Assembly (NCBI GenBank): GCA_026421135.1
Contig: JAPKCR010000099.1
Coordinates: 1 to 7,214, forward strand
Length of the DNA stretch: 7,214 bases
Origin: Sulfitobacter sp.
GTDB lineage: Bacteria; Pseudomonadota; Alphaproteobacteria; Rhodobacterales; Rhodobacteraceae
Direction of reading: 5' to 3'
The translations under genes and the position numbers were made by a program. This document shows, in pieces, positions 1-5,189 of the stretch (position 1 is its first letter; every line of letters starts with the position of its first letter). The notes beneath the pieces were generated by a model, which did not search any database, was not told where the DNA came from, and saw only the letters and a list, made by a program, of their open reading frames with translations.

Positions 1-1
1 T

Positions 2-646
2 GGGGTTGAGTTTGAGAGCGTCGATACCGGATGGATTGCTATGGCCGATACCATCGAGACGGCACAGGAAAACCTTTTGCAACACCTGCAAACGTTTCAC
101 GCAGAGCACCCGATCAAACTCTTCGCGCCCCGCAGCATATTGGTGAGCAGCGATCAATCGCCGCGGCTCGGGCCGTATGTGGAACGACGCTTGGCCAAAG
201 CCGGGACGATCCGTGTGGTAAACGATCAGATTGCCATGACCGCCCATGACCCGGATGCAGCTCTGACCACAATCCAACGCAACCGCATGGCAGAAATTGA
301 AGGGCAAATTAAAGACGGGGGAACACTGCCGCCCAGTCTAGGCACTATTCTACAAGAAACTGACGACCACGACCTGCTTGCGCTTTTGGTCGCCGAGCAA
401 AAGGTTGTTCCGCTGATCAATGTCGGACTTAACCAACAGGTGGTTTTTCACGCCCAAAACATCGCACAAGCCGTGCAAAATCTGCGGCATACGTTCCCGC
501 CGCCGACCTCGTTCACAACGGGGCAGGCGCGTGCCGTGCTACAGACCAGCCGCAAATTCATCGTGCCACTGCTAGAATACTTTGACGCTACGGGGGTGAC
601 GCATCGACAGGGCGATATGCGCCAGATGGCAGCACCTGAGTATTGA
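2..646 (+). CDS. selB: Selenocysteine-specific translation elongation factor SelB, C-terminal part (5' end outside window)
   Basis: SelB is a GTPase that carries Sec-tRNA(Sec) to the ribosome and reads the SECIS hairpin of selenoprotein mRNAs through C-terminal winged-helix domains. Only the last 214 residues are visible. The frame is open from base 2, and the first in-frame ATG (41) is internal, because 13 codons before it are open and protein-like. The GTPase domains lie upstream of the window. The end of the protein is characteristic: a segment with FTTGQARAVLQTSRKFIVPL, then a LEYFDATGVTHRQGD tail, which matches the final winged helix of bacterial SelB (E. coli SelB has a similar SRK..LLE..D..G.T.R.GD stretch). 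An earlier winged-helix-like unit includes LGPYVERRLAKAGTIRVV. The stop is TGA at 644-646. The tRNA-Sec gene starts 41 nt downstream, which strongly supports the call. It is truncated only by the window edge. Confidence 0.93.
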   Translation, partial: GVEFESVDTGWIAMADTIETAQENLLQHLQTFHAEHPIKLFAPRSILVSSDQSPRLGPYVERRLAKAGTIRVVNDQIAMTAHDPDAALTTIQRNRMAEIEGQIKDGGTLPPSLGTILQETDDHDLLALLVAEQKVVPLINVGLNQQVVFHAQNIAQAVQNLRHTFPPPTSFTTGQARAVLQTSRKFIVPLLEYFDATGVTHRQGDMRQMAAPEY

Positions 647-654
647 TCTTTCGC

Positions 655-684
655 CTGACTGCGACCCCCGCTAGGGTCCGTCAG
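655..684 (+). other. Hairpin between selB and selC (terminator or tRNA-leader structure)
   Basis: CTGAC (655-659) pairs with GTCAG (680-684), and GACCC (663-667) pairs with GGGTC (674-678). A small internal loop (TGC opposite C) separates the two helices and the apical loop is CCGCTA. The structure begins 9 nt after the selB stop and ends 3 nt before the tRNA 5' end. No T-tract follows, so it is not a classical intrinsic terminator. It could attenuate selB transcription, protect a 3' end after tRNA processing, or be a regulatory element bound by SelB. The pairing is read directly from sequence; the function is unknown. Confidence 0.4.
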
Positions 685-687
685 AAC

Positions 688-782
688 GGAGGTGACTGGA
701 GTCTGGTGGCTTCCCTGGTCTTCAAAACCATGGACGCGCCGATAAGGCGTGTGGTGGGTTCGATTCCCATCCACCTCCGCCA
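688..782 (+). tRNA. selC: tRNA-Sec (UCA anticodon)
   Basis: This is the 95-nt tRNA that is charged with serine, converted to selenocysteinyl-tRNA and decodes UGA; the E. coli selC tRNA is also 95 nt. The acceptor arm pairs GGAGGTG (688-694) with CACCTCC (772-778). An eighth position, A695 opposite C771, would be a mismatch in the 8+5 bacterial tRNA-Sec fold. The discriminator is G779 and CCA (780-782) is encoded. The anticodon loop CTTCAAA (720-726) carries TCA at 722-724. The variable arm is long: a 7-bp stem (734-740 with 746-752, one G-U pair) and a GATAA loop. The T arm is GTGGG/CCCAT (one G-U) around TTCGATT. The outermost anticodon-stem pair is C715 opposite T731, a mismatch. It lies just after selB and before a selenoprotein operon. 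Confidence 0.96.
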
Positions 783-815
783 AGCGGCTGGACATTCCGT
801 AGTGATCCCCATCAA

Positions 816-829
816 TATGCAAATGCATA
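816..829. repeat. Perfect inverted repeat TATGCA-AA-TGCATA
   Basis: Two 6-base arms are separated by 2 bases, located 16 nt before the ATG of the thioredoxin-fusion gene and just upstream of its ribosome binding site (GGGAGG, 833-838). This 63-nt gap between selC and the gene holds no convincing sigma-70 promoter; TGGACA at 789-794 has only a poor -10 partner. The repeat could be an operator or chance. The genes downstream may be transcribed by read-through from selC. Confidence 0.3.
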
Positions 830-845
830 CTTGGGAGGGTGACAC

Positions 846-2435
846 ATGATCGACATTGCGCGTTCTTTCACACTGAATAATCTTGACGGTAAAGCAAACT
901 CCTTTGATGGCACTGGCCCTAGTTTGGTGTGCTTTGTGAAAGAAGATTGTGAAACCTGCAACATTGCCGGCCCCGTGATCCAAGGTATTTTTGAGGCCTA
1001 TGGCAGTGAGATTGACATGGTCGTGCTGGGCCAGTCCGGTGACAAAAATGCGGTCTTTGCGCAGCGTCACGGCCTGACAATGCCTGTGCTGGGAGATGCG
1101 GGATGCAAGGCGTCCTTCGATTGGGATATCGAAATAGTGCCCGCTGTGTTCTGGATCGATGCCGAAGGTAAGGTTGTTACCAAGTTCGAAGGTTTCGTGC
1201 GCGACGACTGGCAAGCGTTGTCCGATCAGATCGCAACTGAGACCGCGCAGGCCGCAGCTCAAATCGACTGGGACAGCCTGCCCGCATGGCGCCCCGGCTG
1301 CGGGTCGAAACACTTCGACCCCGAGATATACGACAAGCTGCGCGCCGAAGCAGACGGTAGCGTTTTGCGTGCCCGCAAGGTGGAAGTCGCCAGTGGCGAT
1401 GACGTGGCAGAATTCATGTTCGATCAAGGTTTTTCAGACGGCCTGCCGCTGGTTCCACCAACGCCCGAACGGGTGATGCGTATGCTGGCGGGTACCCACC
1501 GCGACCCACAAGATGTCGTTGCGACGGTGCCGCCGAACATGGGTATAGCCACCGTCGAAAAAATCGCAATCAACGCTGTGATGGCAGGCTGCAAACCGGA
1601 ATACCTGCCCGTAGTGATCGCCGCGGTCGAGGCGGTTTGCACCGATGAATTTAACATCCACGGGGTCACGGCAACCACGATGGGGGCCGCGACAGTGATG
1701 GTCGTAAACGGCCCCGTCGTTGACAAAATTGGGATGAATGCAGGGCTAGGCGCGATGGGGGCGGGCAACCGCGCCAACGCCACAATCGGGCGTGCGCTGC
1801 GGCTGGTGATCCGCAATGTTGGCGGGGCCACGACGGGGGGCGTCGAACGTTCGGTGTTGGGCAACCCGATGAAATACACCATGTGCTTTGCCGAGAACGA
1901 GGCCGTGTCACCGTGGGAACCGCTGCATGTCGAGCGCGGGTTCAAAGCGGATGATTCCGTCGTGACTGTGTTTGCGATGACTGGCGGCCCGGTGCATATC
2001 GTAGATCAAACTTCGCGCAAACCGGATCAGATTGCAGGGTCATTGGGGCAGGGGCTTGAAGGGGTGTTCATGCCCAAACTGCATAACCTGCCCGTAGATG
2101 CGCTGCTGGTCGTGTGCCCGGAACATATCAACACACTTACCGTTGACGGCGCATACTCCAAAGACCGCTTGCGCGACCGCATCCAAGAGGTCACGTCGCG
2201 CCCGCTAAGTGAAATGGTGCAGGATGACCATTCCGGCGCGGGTATACCGCAGGCTGATGCCGAGAAGATGGGGCCTGACAAATTGGCACAGCTGGCTCCG
2301 AAATTTGCAGGCAAAGAATACATCCACATCGTCGTCGCAGGCGGCGAGGCGGGCAAGTTTTCGTCGGCATTCCATGGCTGGGCCACGGGGGCTGTCGGCT
2401 CAATTTCCGTTTCCAGAAAAATTGATCTGGGCTAA
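846..2435 (+). CDS. Thioredoxin-like domain fused to a large conserved domain of unknown function; probable partner of the UGSC selenoprotein
   Basis: The 529-aa product is probably cytoplasmic; I see no signal peptide or membrane segment. Residues 1 to about 135 look like a thioredoxin/redoxin (TlpA or peroxiredoxin-like) fold: a strand and CFVKEDCETC give the CxxC pair Cys35/Cys38, and IVPAVFWID supplies the expected cis-proline (Pro99). A linker follows with RPGCGSKHFDPE (Cys152). From about residue 180 to the end is a different domain with SDGLPLVPPTPERV (197-210), ATVEKIAINAVMAGCKPEYLPVV (235-257, Cys249), NRANATIGRALRL (308-320) and AENEAVSPWEPLHVERGF (349-366). I know this domain only as a conserved protein seen with UGSC proteins; its reaction is unknown to me. 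The start is fixed by GGGAGG at 833-838 and an in-frame TGA two codons upstream. The selenoprotein gene begins 24 nt after the stop. All active-site cysteines here are encoded by Cys codons, not UGA. Thiol redox chemistry is inferred from CxxC. Confidence 0.82.
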   Translation: MIDIARSFTLNNLDGKANSFDGTGPSLVCFVKEDCETCNIAGPVIQGIFEAYGSEIDMVVLGQSGDKNAVFAQRHGLTMPVLGDAGCKASFDWDIEIVPAVFWIDAEGKVVTKFEGFVRDDWQALSDQIATETAQAAAQIDWDSLPAWRPGCGSKHFDPEIYDKLRAEADGSVLRARKVEVASGDDVAEFMFDQGFSDGLPLVPPTPERVMRMLAGTHRDPQDVVATVPPNMGIATVEKIAINAVMAGCKPEYLPVVIAAVEAVCTDEFNIHGVTATTMGAATVMVVNGPVVDKIGMNAGLGAMGAGNRANATIGRALRLVIRNVGGATTGGVERSVLGNPMKYTMCFAENEAVSPWEPLHVERGFKADDSVVTVFAMTGGPVHIVDQTSRKPDQIAGSLGQGLEGVFMPKLHNLPVDALLVVCPEHINTLTVDGAYSKDRLRDRIQEVTSRPLSEMVQDDHSGAGIPQADAEKMGPDKLAQLAPKFAGKEYIHIVVAGGEAGKFSSAFHGWATGAVGSISVSRKIDLG

Positions 2436-2459
2436 CATCGCAATCAGAGGAGGACATGA

Positions 2460-2981
2460 ATGACTATTATTCTCGACCCGACGGATGAACGCGTCCCGGT
2501 CGTGCGTCAGATTGCCGAACGATCCGGATCGGTGCAGGGCGTCGTGGGGTTGCTGAACATCAGCAAACCGCGCGGCAATATTCTGCTGGATGAACTGGAC
2601 CGCTTGATGGCCGAAGGCGCACCCGGCGTTGAAATCCGGCGCTATACCAAGCCGACATTCGCCAAACCTTGCCCCGACGCATTGCGCCACCAAATCCGCG
2701 ATGAATGCGATTTTATGATCGAGGCATTGGCGGACTGAGGATCATGTACCACGTGCAGTATGCACGATACAGTCTGGTTTGAAATCCAGGGGATCCCGTC
2801 TGTTTCCGTCGCCTCAAGCGCGTTTGGCCAAGCGGCTGAAACGCAACGCAAAGCGTTAGGCATGGAAGGCGCAAGGTACGTGCTGGTGCCGCATCCTATT
2901 CAGGACGCCACCGACGACGAAATGCGTGGAAAAGCGCACGAGGCCTATGATCAGATCATGGCAGCGCTTCGCGATAAGTGA
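2460..2981 (+). CDS. UGSC family selenoprotein, in-frame UGA (2736-2738) read as selenocysteine
   Basis: Read with UGA 2736-2738 as Sec93, this is one 173-aa protein. The 92-aa and 73-aa halves are in the same frame with no stop between except that UGA. The join reads D92-Sec-Gly-Ser-Cys96-Thr-Thr-Cys99-Ser-Met-His-Asp, the defining motif of the UGSC family, whose non-selenoprotein members carry Cys at the first position. Other family-like features are LDPT near the N-terminus, GVVGLLNISKPRGN (27-40) and VLVPHPI (141-147). Sec93 and Cys96 form a UxxC pair, so a selenenylsulfide redox centre is likely; substrate and reaction are unknown. The start is ATG 2460: AGAGGAGGA (2446-2454) lies 5 nt upstream, while the ATG at 2456 is too close and runs into a stop. 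The true stop (2979-2981) is also UGA but lacks a SECIS. A standard caller would leave a truncated 92-aa gene and a false 73-aa gene at 2760. Adjacent selB and selC support recoding. Confidence 0.93.
2739..2787 (+). promoter_or_regulatory. Bacterial SECIS element for Sec93
   Basis: A perfect 6-bp stem, CGTGCA (2752-2757) with TGCACG (2761-2766), closes a three-base GTA loop. The loop begins 20 nt after the UGA. Two lower pairings are possible: TGTA (2745-2748) with TACA (2768-2771) across a CCA/A internal loop, or ACCA (2748-2751) with TGGT (2775-2778) across an 8-nt 3' bulge. GGAT (2739-2742) can also pair with ATCC (2784-2787). Bacterial SECIS elements lie directly after the UGA inside the coding region and have a GU in a small apical loop bound by the SelB winged helix; both traits are present. 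The exact lower stem is unresolved. Confidence 0.8.
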
Positions 2982-2988
2982 CGACAAT

Positions 2989-3016
2989 GGCGGCGCAGGG
3001 GACACCTTGTGCCGCC
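2989..3016. terminator. Hairpin between converging genes, probable bidirectional terminator
   Basis: GGCGGCGCA (2989-2997) pairs with TGTGCCGCC (3008-3016), nine pairs with one G-T, around a 10-nt loop. It fills almost all of the 35-nt gap between the selenoprotein stop (2981) and the nagA stop (3017), where transcription from both sides must end. The tail is TTACAATT on the + strand and ATTGTCG on the - strand, so there is no strong U-tract and termination efficiency is uncertain. Confidence 0.6.
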
Positions 3017-4147
3017 TTACAATTCAGCGACCAACCGCGTCTTGGACAGATCGTCGCTAAGCCACACCAGATCATCCGCACGATCAAGCGAAGGGGGAGA
3101 ACGCAATATCCTTGCGGGGATCGTCGTTGCGCGTGCCAGCGCTTTTTCAAGCGGTTCTTTTACATCCTCAACCAGTACCCGGATCGCCTGCGGCATGGTC
3201 AAGTCTGCGCCTGCCAATGTGCCGTCTGCCAGCGTCAGTTTGCCGTTGGCGCGCAAAATTTCACGACCATTTAATTCAAAGTTGGTGATGTCCGACCCTG
3301 CCGTCGCCATCGCATCTGTCACTAGAAACACGTCGCTTGGCCCATTGTTGGCAGCGAGTGCAGCGCGGATCATCGCGGGGTGGACATGCACGCCATCCGC
3401 AATCAACCCGCTGGCAACATCGGGGTGATCCAGTGCTGCCCCCACCAAACCGGGTGCGCGCGCTTGGGCTTGGCTCATTGCGTTAAACAGGTGGGTGGCA
3501 CAGCGCGCGCCTGCGTCAAAGGCGGCCATCGCGGTATCGTAATCGCAGTCGCTGTGGCCAAGGGATACAATGATCCCTGCATTTGCCATCGCCTTGATCT
3601 GCGCGTTTGTTACGTTTTCCGGTGCGACTGTCATCATCAGATTCGGGATGTGTTCGGCCGCGGCCAAAAGCCCGCGAAGGTCGCTGTCTTGCATCGGCCG
3701 GATCAGCGCGCCGTCATGGGCACCTTTACGTGCGACGCTTAGATGTGGCCCTTCAAGATGCAGGCCCACGATGCCCGGAATTTTCTGATCAAGGGCGACG
3801 ATGACAGCCTTAATCGCTGCGGCAGTCTGATCGGGGGTATCTGTGATTAAAGTGGGCAGGATGGCCGCTGTTCCCAGCCCCCGATGCGCCAACGATATTG
3901 TCCGCAGGATATCAACCGTGGGGGCATCATTTAACATCACGCCGCCGCCGCCATTGACTTGCAAGTCCACAAATCCAGGCGACAGTATGCCCCCATCCAG
4001 CCTGATCAGGTCGCAGTCGGATGGCAGTTCCTGCGGTTTCAAAATGCGTGTTTCGCCGTTCGACAGCAGAAATAATGCACAGCCTTCCCACATCGTGACG
4101 CCATCGAAGATGCGCGAACCGACATAGGCCACTGGCGCATGTGTCAT
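3017..4147 (-). CDS. nagA: N-acetylglucosamine-6-phosphate deacetylase
   Basis: NagA hydrolyses GlcNAc-6-phosphate to glucosamine-6-phosphate and acetate in the cytoplasm, during use of chitin-derived or cell-wall-recycled amino sugar. The 376-aa length is normal for the amidohydrolase-fold NagA family. Visible signatures are PGFVDLQVNGGGG (57-69), GLHLEGPHLS (128-137) with metal ligand Glu132, SLGHSDCDY (195-203) with His198, CATHLFNAM (216-224) with His219, DGVHVHP (251-257) with His254, and VTDAMATAGSD (276-286) with catalytic Asp278. These match the spacing of the E. coli catalytic residues. The C-terminal segment (LADGTLAGADLTM) is also typical. The start ATG (4145-4147) overlaps the stop of the upstream kinase gene as ATGA, indicating translational coupling. 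The gene converges on the selenoprotein gene. Confidence 0.95.
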   Translation of the reverse strand: MTHAPVAYVGSRIFDGVTMWEGCALFLLSNGETRILKPQELPSDCDLIRLDGGILSPGFVDLQVNGGGGVMLNDAPTVDILRTISLAHRGLGTAAILPTLITDTPDQTAAAIKAVIVALDQKIPGIVGLHLEGPHLSVARKGAHDGALIRPMQDSDLRGLLAAAEHIPNLMMTVAPENVTNAQIKAMANAGIIVSLGHSDCDYDTAMAAFDAGARCATHLFNAMSQAQARAPGLVGAALDHPDVASGLIADGVHVHPAMIRAALAANNGPSDVFLVTDAMATAGSDITNFELNGREILRANGKLTLADGTLAGADLTMPQAIRVLVEDVKEPLEKALARATTIPARILRSPPSLDRADDLVWLSDDLSKTRLVAEL

Positions 4148-5019
4148 TGTGCGGCTGCGCTTTTGGCCAGGGCAAAGGCACCATCGACAGCACGTCCTTT
4201 TGCCGGAACCAGATTAGCGGTCATCTGATCCGGCAGATACCCCGCATAATGCGGCCCGACCCCGCCCGACAGGCACAGGATGTCATTTGTCTGATATTCG
4301 AGTGCGCCAAGTGCACTTTGCAAGTAATCAGCGCCGCGCTGCATCAACATCCGGCCAATCGGATCGCCTGCTGCTGCCATTTCGACAACATCGGGTGCAA
4401 GTGTCCCAAAATCGCCCGGACGTGCCTTTAGGCTGAACTGCACGATCCCCGCAGCACCGCCAAGTTTTTCCAGCATCCGGTCAGTCAGGGCGCTTGCGGG
4501 TACAATGCCGTCGACCACCAGCAATGTCTGCTCTAGCACGCCATGACCCAACCAAGCGCCCGACGCCTGATCCGACACCTGATAACACCAACCGCCGATG
4601 CAGGTCTGAACGCCCCCACGTTGCCGTGCAATGATCGTGCCGGTGCCAAGCGCCAACACGAACCCGTCTGCAGGACCAATGGCCCCGACAATTGTTGTGG
4701 TCGTGTCTTCGGTAATGACGCTTTTGCCAAAGGGCAGCGCATCTGTGACCCGTTTGCCAATGTCTGGCCCCGTGAAGCCGGCCAGCCCCAGATGGGCGAC
4801 GGCATGGTTCATCTGCTCCGCGTCCTGACCAGCGTCGTTTAACGCTGTGCGGGTCGCCTCCAAAATATGGGCGATTGCTTCGTCAAAATTGGTGCTAACG
4901 TTGGCGCGGCCGCCTTTGGCTTCTGCTAGAATGCCATCTTGGGCCGTTCCAACGACAACGCGGCAGCCTGTCCCGCCGCCGTCGACACCAATAAGAATAG
5001 GGGGGTATTGATCCATCAT
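4144..5019 (-). CDS. BadF/BadG-type ATPase family sugar kinase, probable N-acetylglucosamine (or glucosamine) kinase
   Basis: The 291-aa protein belongs to the ASKHA sugar-kinase fold as seen in the BadF/BadG/BcrA/BcrD family. The phosphate-1 loop is GVDGGGTGCR (11-20); Asp105 in ITEDTTTT (102-109) is a plausible catalytic or Mg-binding acid; the phosphate-2 loop is ALGTGT (123-128); the adenosine motif is LSGGVGPHY (250-258). Family members phosphorylate GlcNAc or glucosamine with ATP. The ATGA overlap with nagA suggests that GlcNAc is phosphorylated here and then deacetylated by NagA. The family resemblance is read from the motifs; the precise substrate is inferred from the neighbour. The start could be the first or second of two tandem ATG codons (5019 or 5016); neither has a clear Shine-Dalgarno sequence at good spacing. 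It is the first visible gene of the minus-strand operon, divergent from edd. Confidence 0.85.
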   Translation of the reverse strand: MMDQYPPILIGVDGGGTGCRVVVGTAQDGILAEAKGGRANVSTNFDEAIAHILEATRTALNDAGQDAEQMNHAVAHLGLAGFTGPDIGKRVTDALPFGKSVITEDTTTTIVGAIGPADGFVLALGTGTIIARQRGGVQTCIGGWCYQVSDQASGAWLGHGVLEQTLLVVDGIVPASALTDRMLEKLGGAAGIVQFSLKARPGDFGTLAPDVVEMAAAGDPIGRMLMQRGADYLQSALGALEYQTNDILCLSGGVGPHYAGYLPDQMTANLVPAKGRAVDGAFALAKSAAAQ

Positions 5020-5048
5020 GGGGCTTGTCTAGGACACCTGTTTTGTCG

Positions 5049-5066
5049 GGGAAAGAGTATTTTCCC
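5049..5066. repeat. Inverted repeat GGGAAA-N6-TTTCCC in the divergent promoter region
   Basis: Two perfect 6-base arms (5049-5054 and 5061-5066) flank GAGTAT. It lies about 30 nt upstream of the kinase start in the region that should hold the promoter or leader of the minus-strand operon. No convincing -35/-10 pair was found on that strand. It could be a weak operator or a leader hairpin; chance cannot be excluded in an AT-richer stretch. Confidence 0.25.
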
Positions 5067-5095
5067 TGTCGAAGAAAATGTGTTGAGCAATTCCA

Positions 5096-5125
5096 TTTAC
5101 AAATTGCCCACTTTAGTGTTAAGTT
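5096..5125 (+). promoter_or_regulatory. Candidate promoter for edd-eda
   Basis: TTTACA (5096-5101, one mismatch to TTGACA) lies 18 nt before TAAGTT (5120-5125), which keeps the T-A-last-T pattern of a -10 box. Transcription would start near 5132, leaving a leader of about 58 nt to the edd ATG. The -10 box overlaps the left edge of the palindromic operator at 5123-5134, an arrangement that suits repression. The -10 match is weak, so this is tentative. Confidence 0.4.
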
Positions 5126-5134
5126 AGCGCTAAC
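5123..5134. promoter_or_regulatory. Palindromic operator, LacI-family type
   Basis: GTTAGCGCTAAC is a perfect 12-bp even palindrome with a central CG, 55 nt upstream of the edd start. LacI-family regulators (for example GntR and related sugar regulators) bind such sites, and this half-site resembles operators predicted for alphaproteobacterial sugar genes. It lies between the divergent nag-type and Entner-Doudoroff genes and could serve either or both. The regulator gene is not in the window. Confidence 0.65.
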
Positions 5135-5189
5135 ATTAGTCGATGAACCTCTCTTTTGGTGATCTAGACTGATTTATAAGGGGATTATC

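Noticed and set aside
644..646. selB stop TGA as a read-through Sec codon
   Set aside because: The next codons reach another stop at once and the protein already ends at the normal family length; the downstream hairpin does not have a GU-containing loop.
688..782. selC as an integration site for a mobile island
   Set aside because: selC is a known phage and island target in enterobacteria, but there is no integrase, no repeated tRNA 3' end and no change of gene type here.
840..842. In-frame TGA two codons before the ATG of the thioredoxin-fusion gene as a possible Sec codon
   Set aside because: It lies in the ribosome-binding region, the upstream frame is not protein-like, and a good start follows.
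681..1427. 248-aa minus-strand ORF across selC and the thioredoxin-fusion gene
   Set aside because: It is a shadow of a gene with clear domains and would include the whole tRNA on the antisense strand; the protein has no recognisable motif.
2456..2488. Alternative start ATG at 2456 for the selenoprotein
   Set aside because: It is only 1 nt from the Shine-Dalgarno sequence and its frame reaches a stop after about ten codons.
2760..2981. Separate 73-aa gene starting at ATG 2760
   Set aside because: It is in the same frame as the upstream ORF, its ATG is Met101 of the selenoprotein, it has no ribosome binding site, and the ATG lies in the SECIS hairpin.
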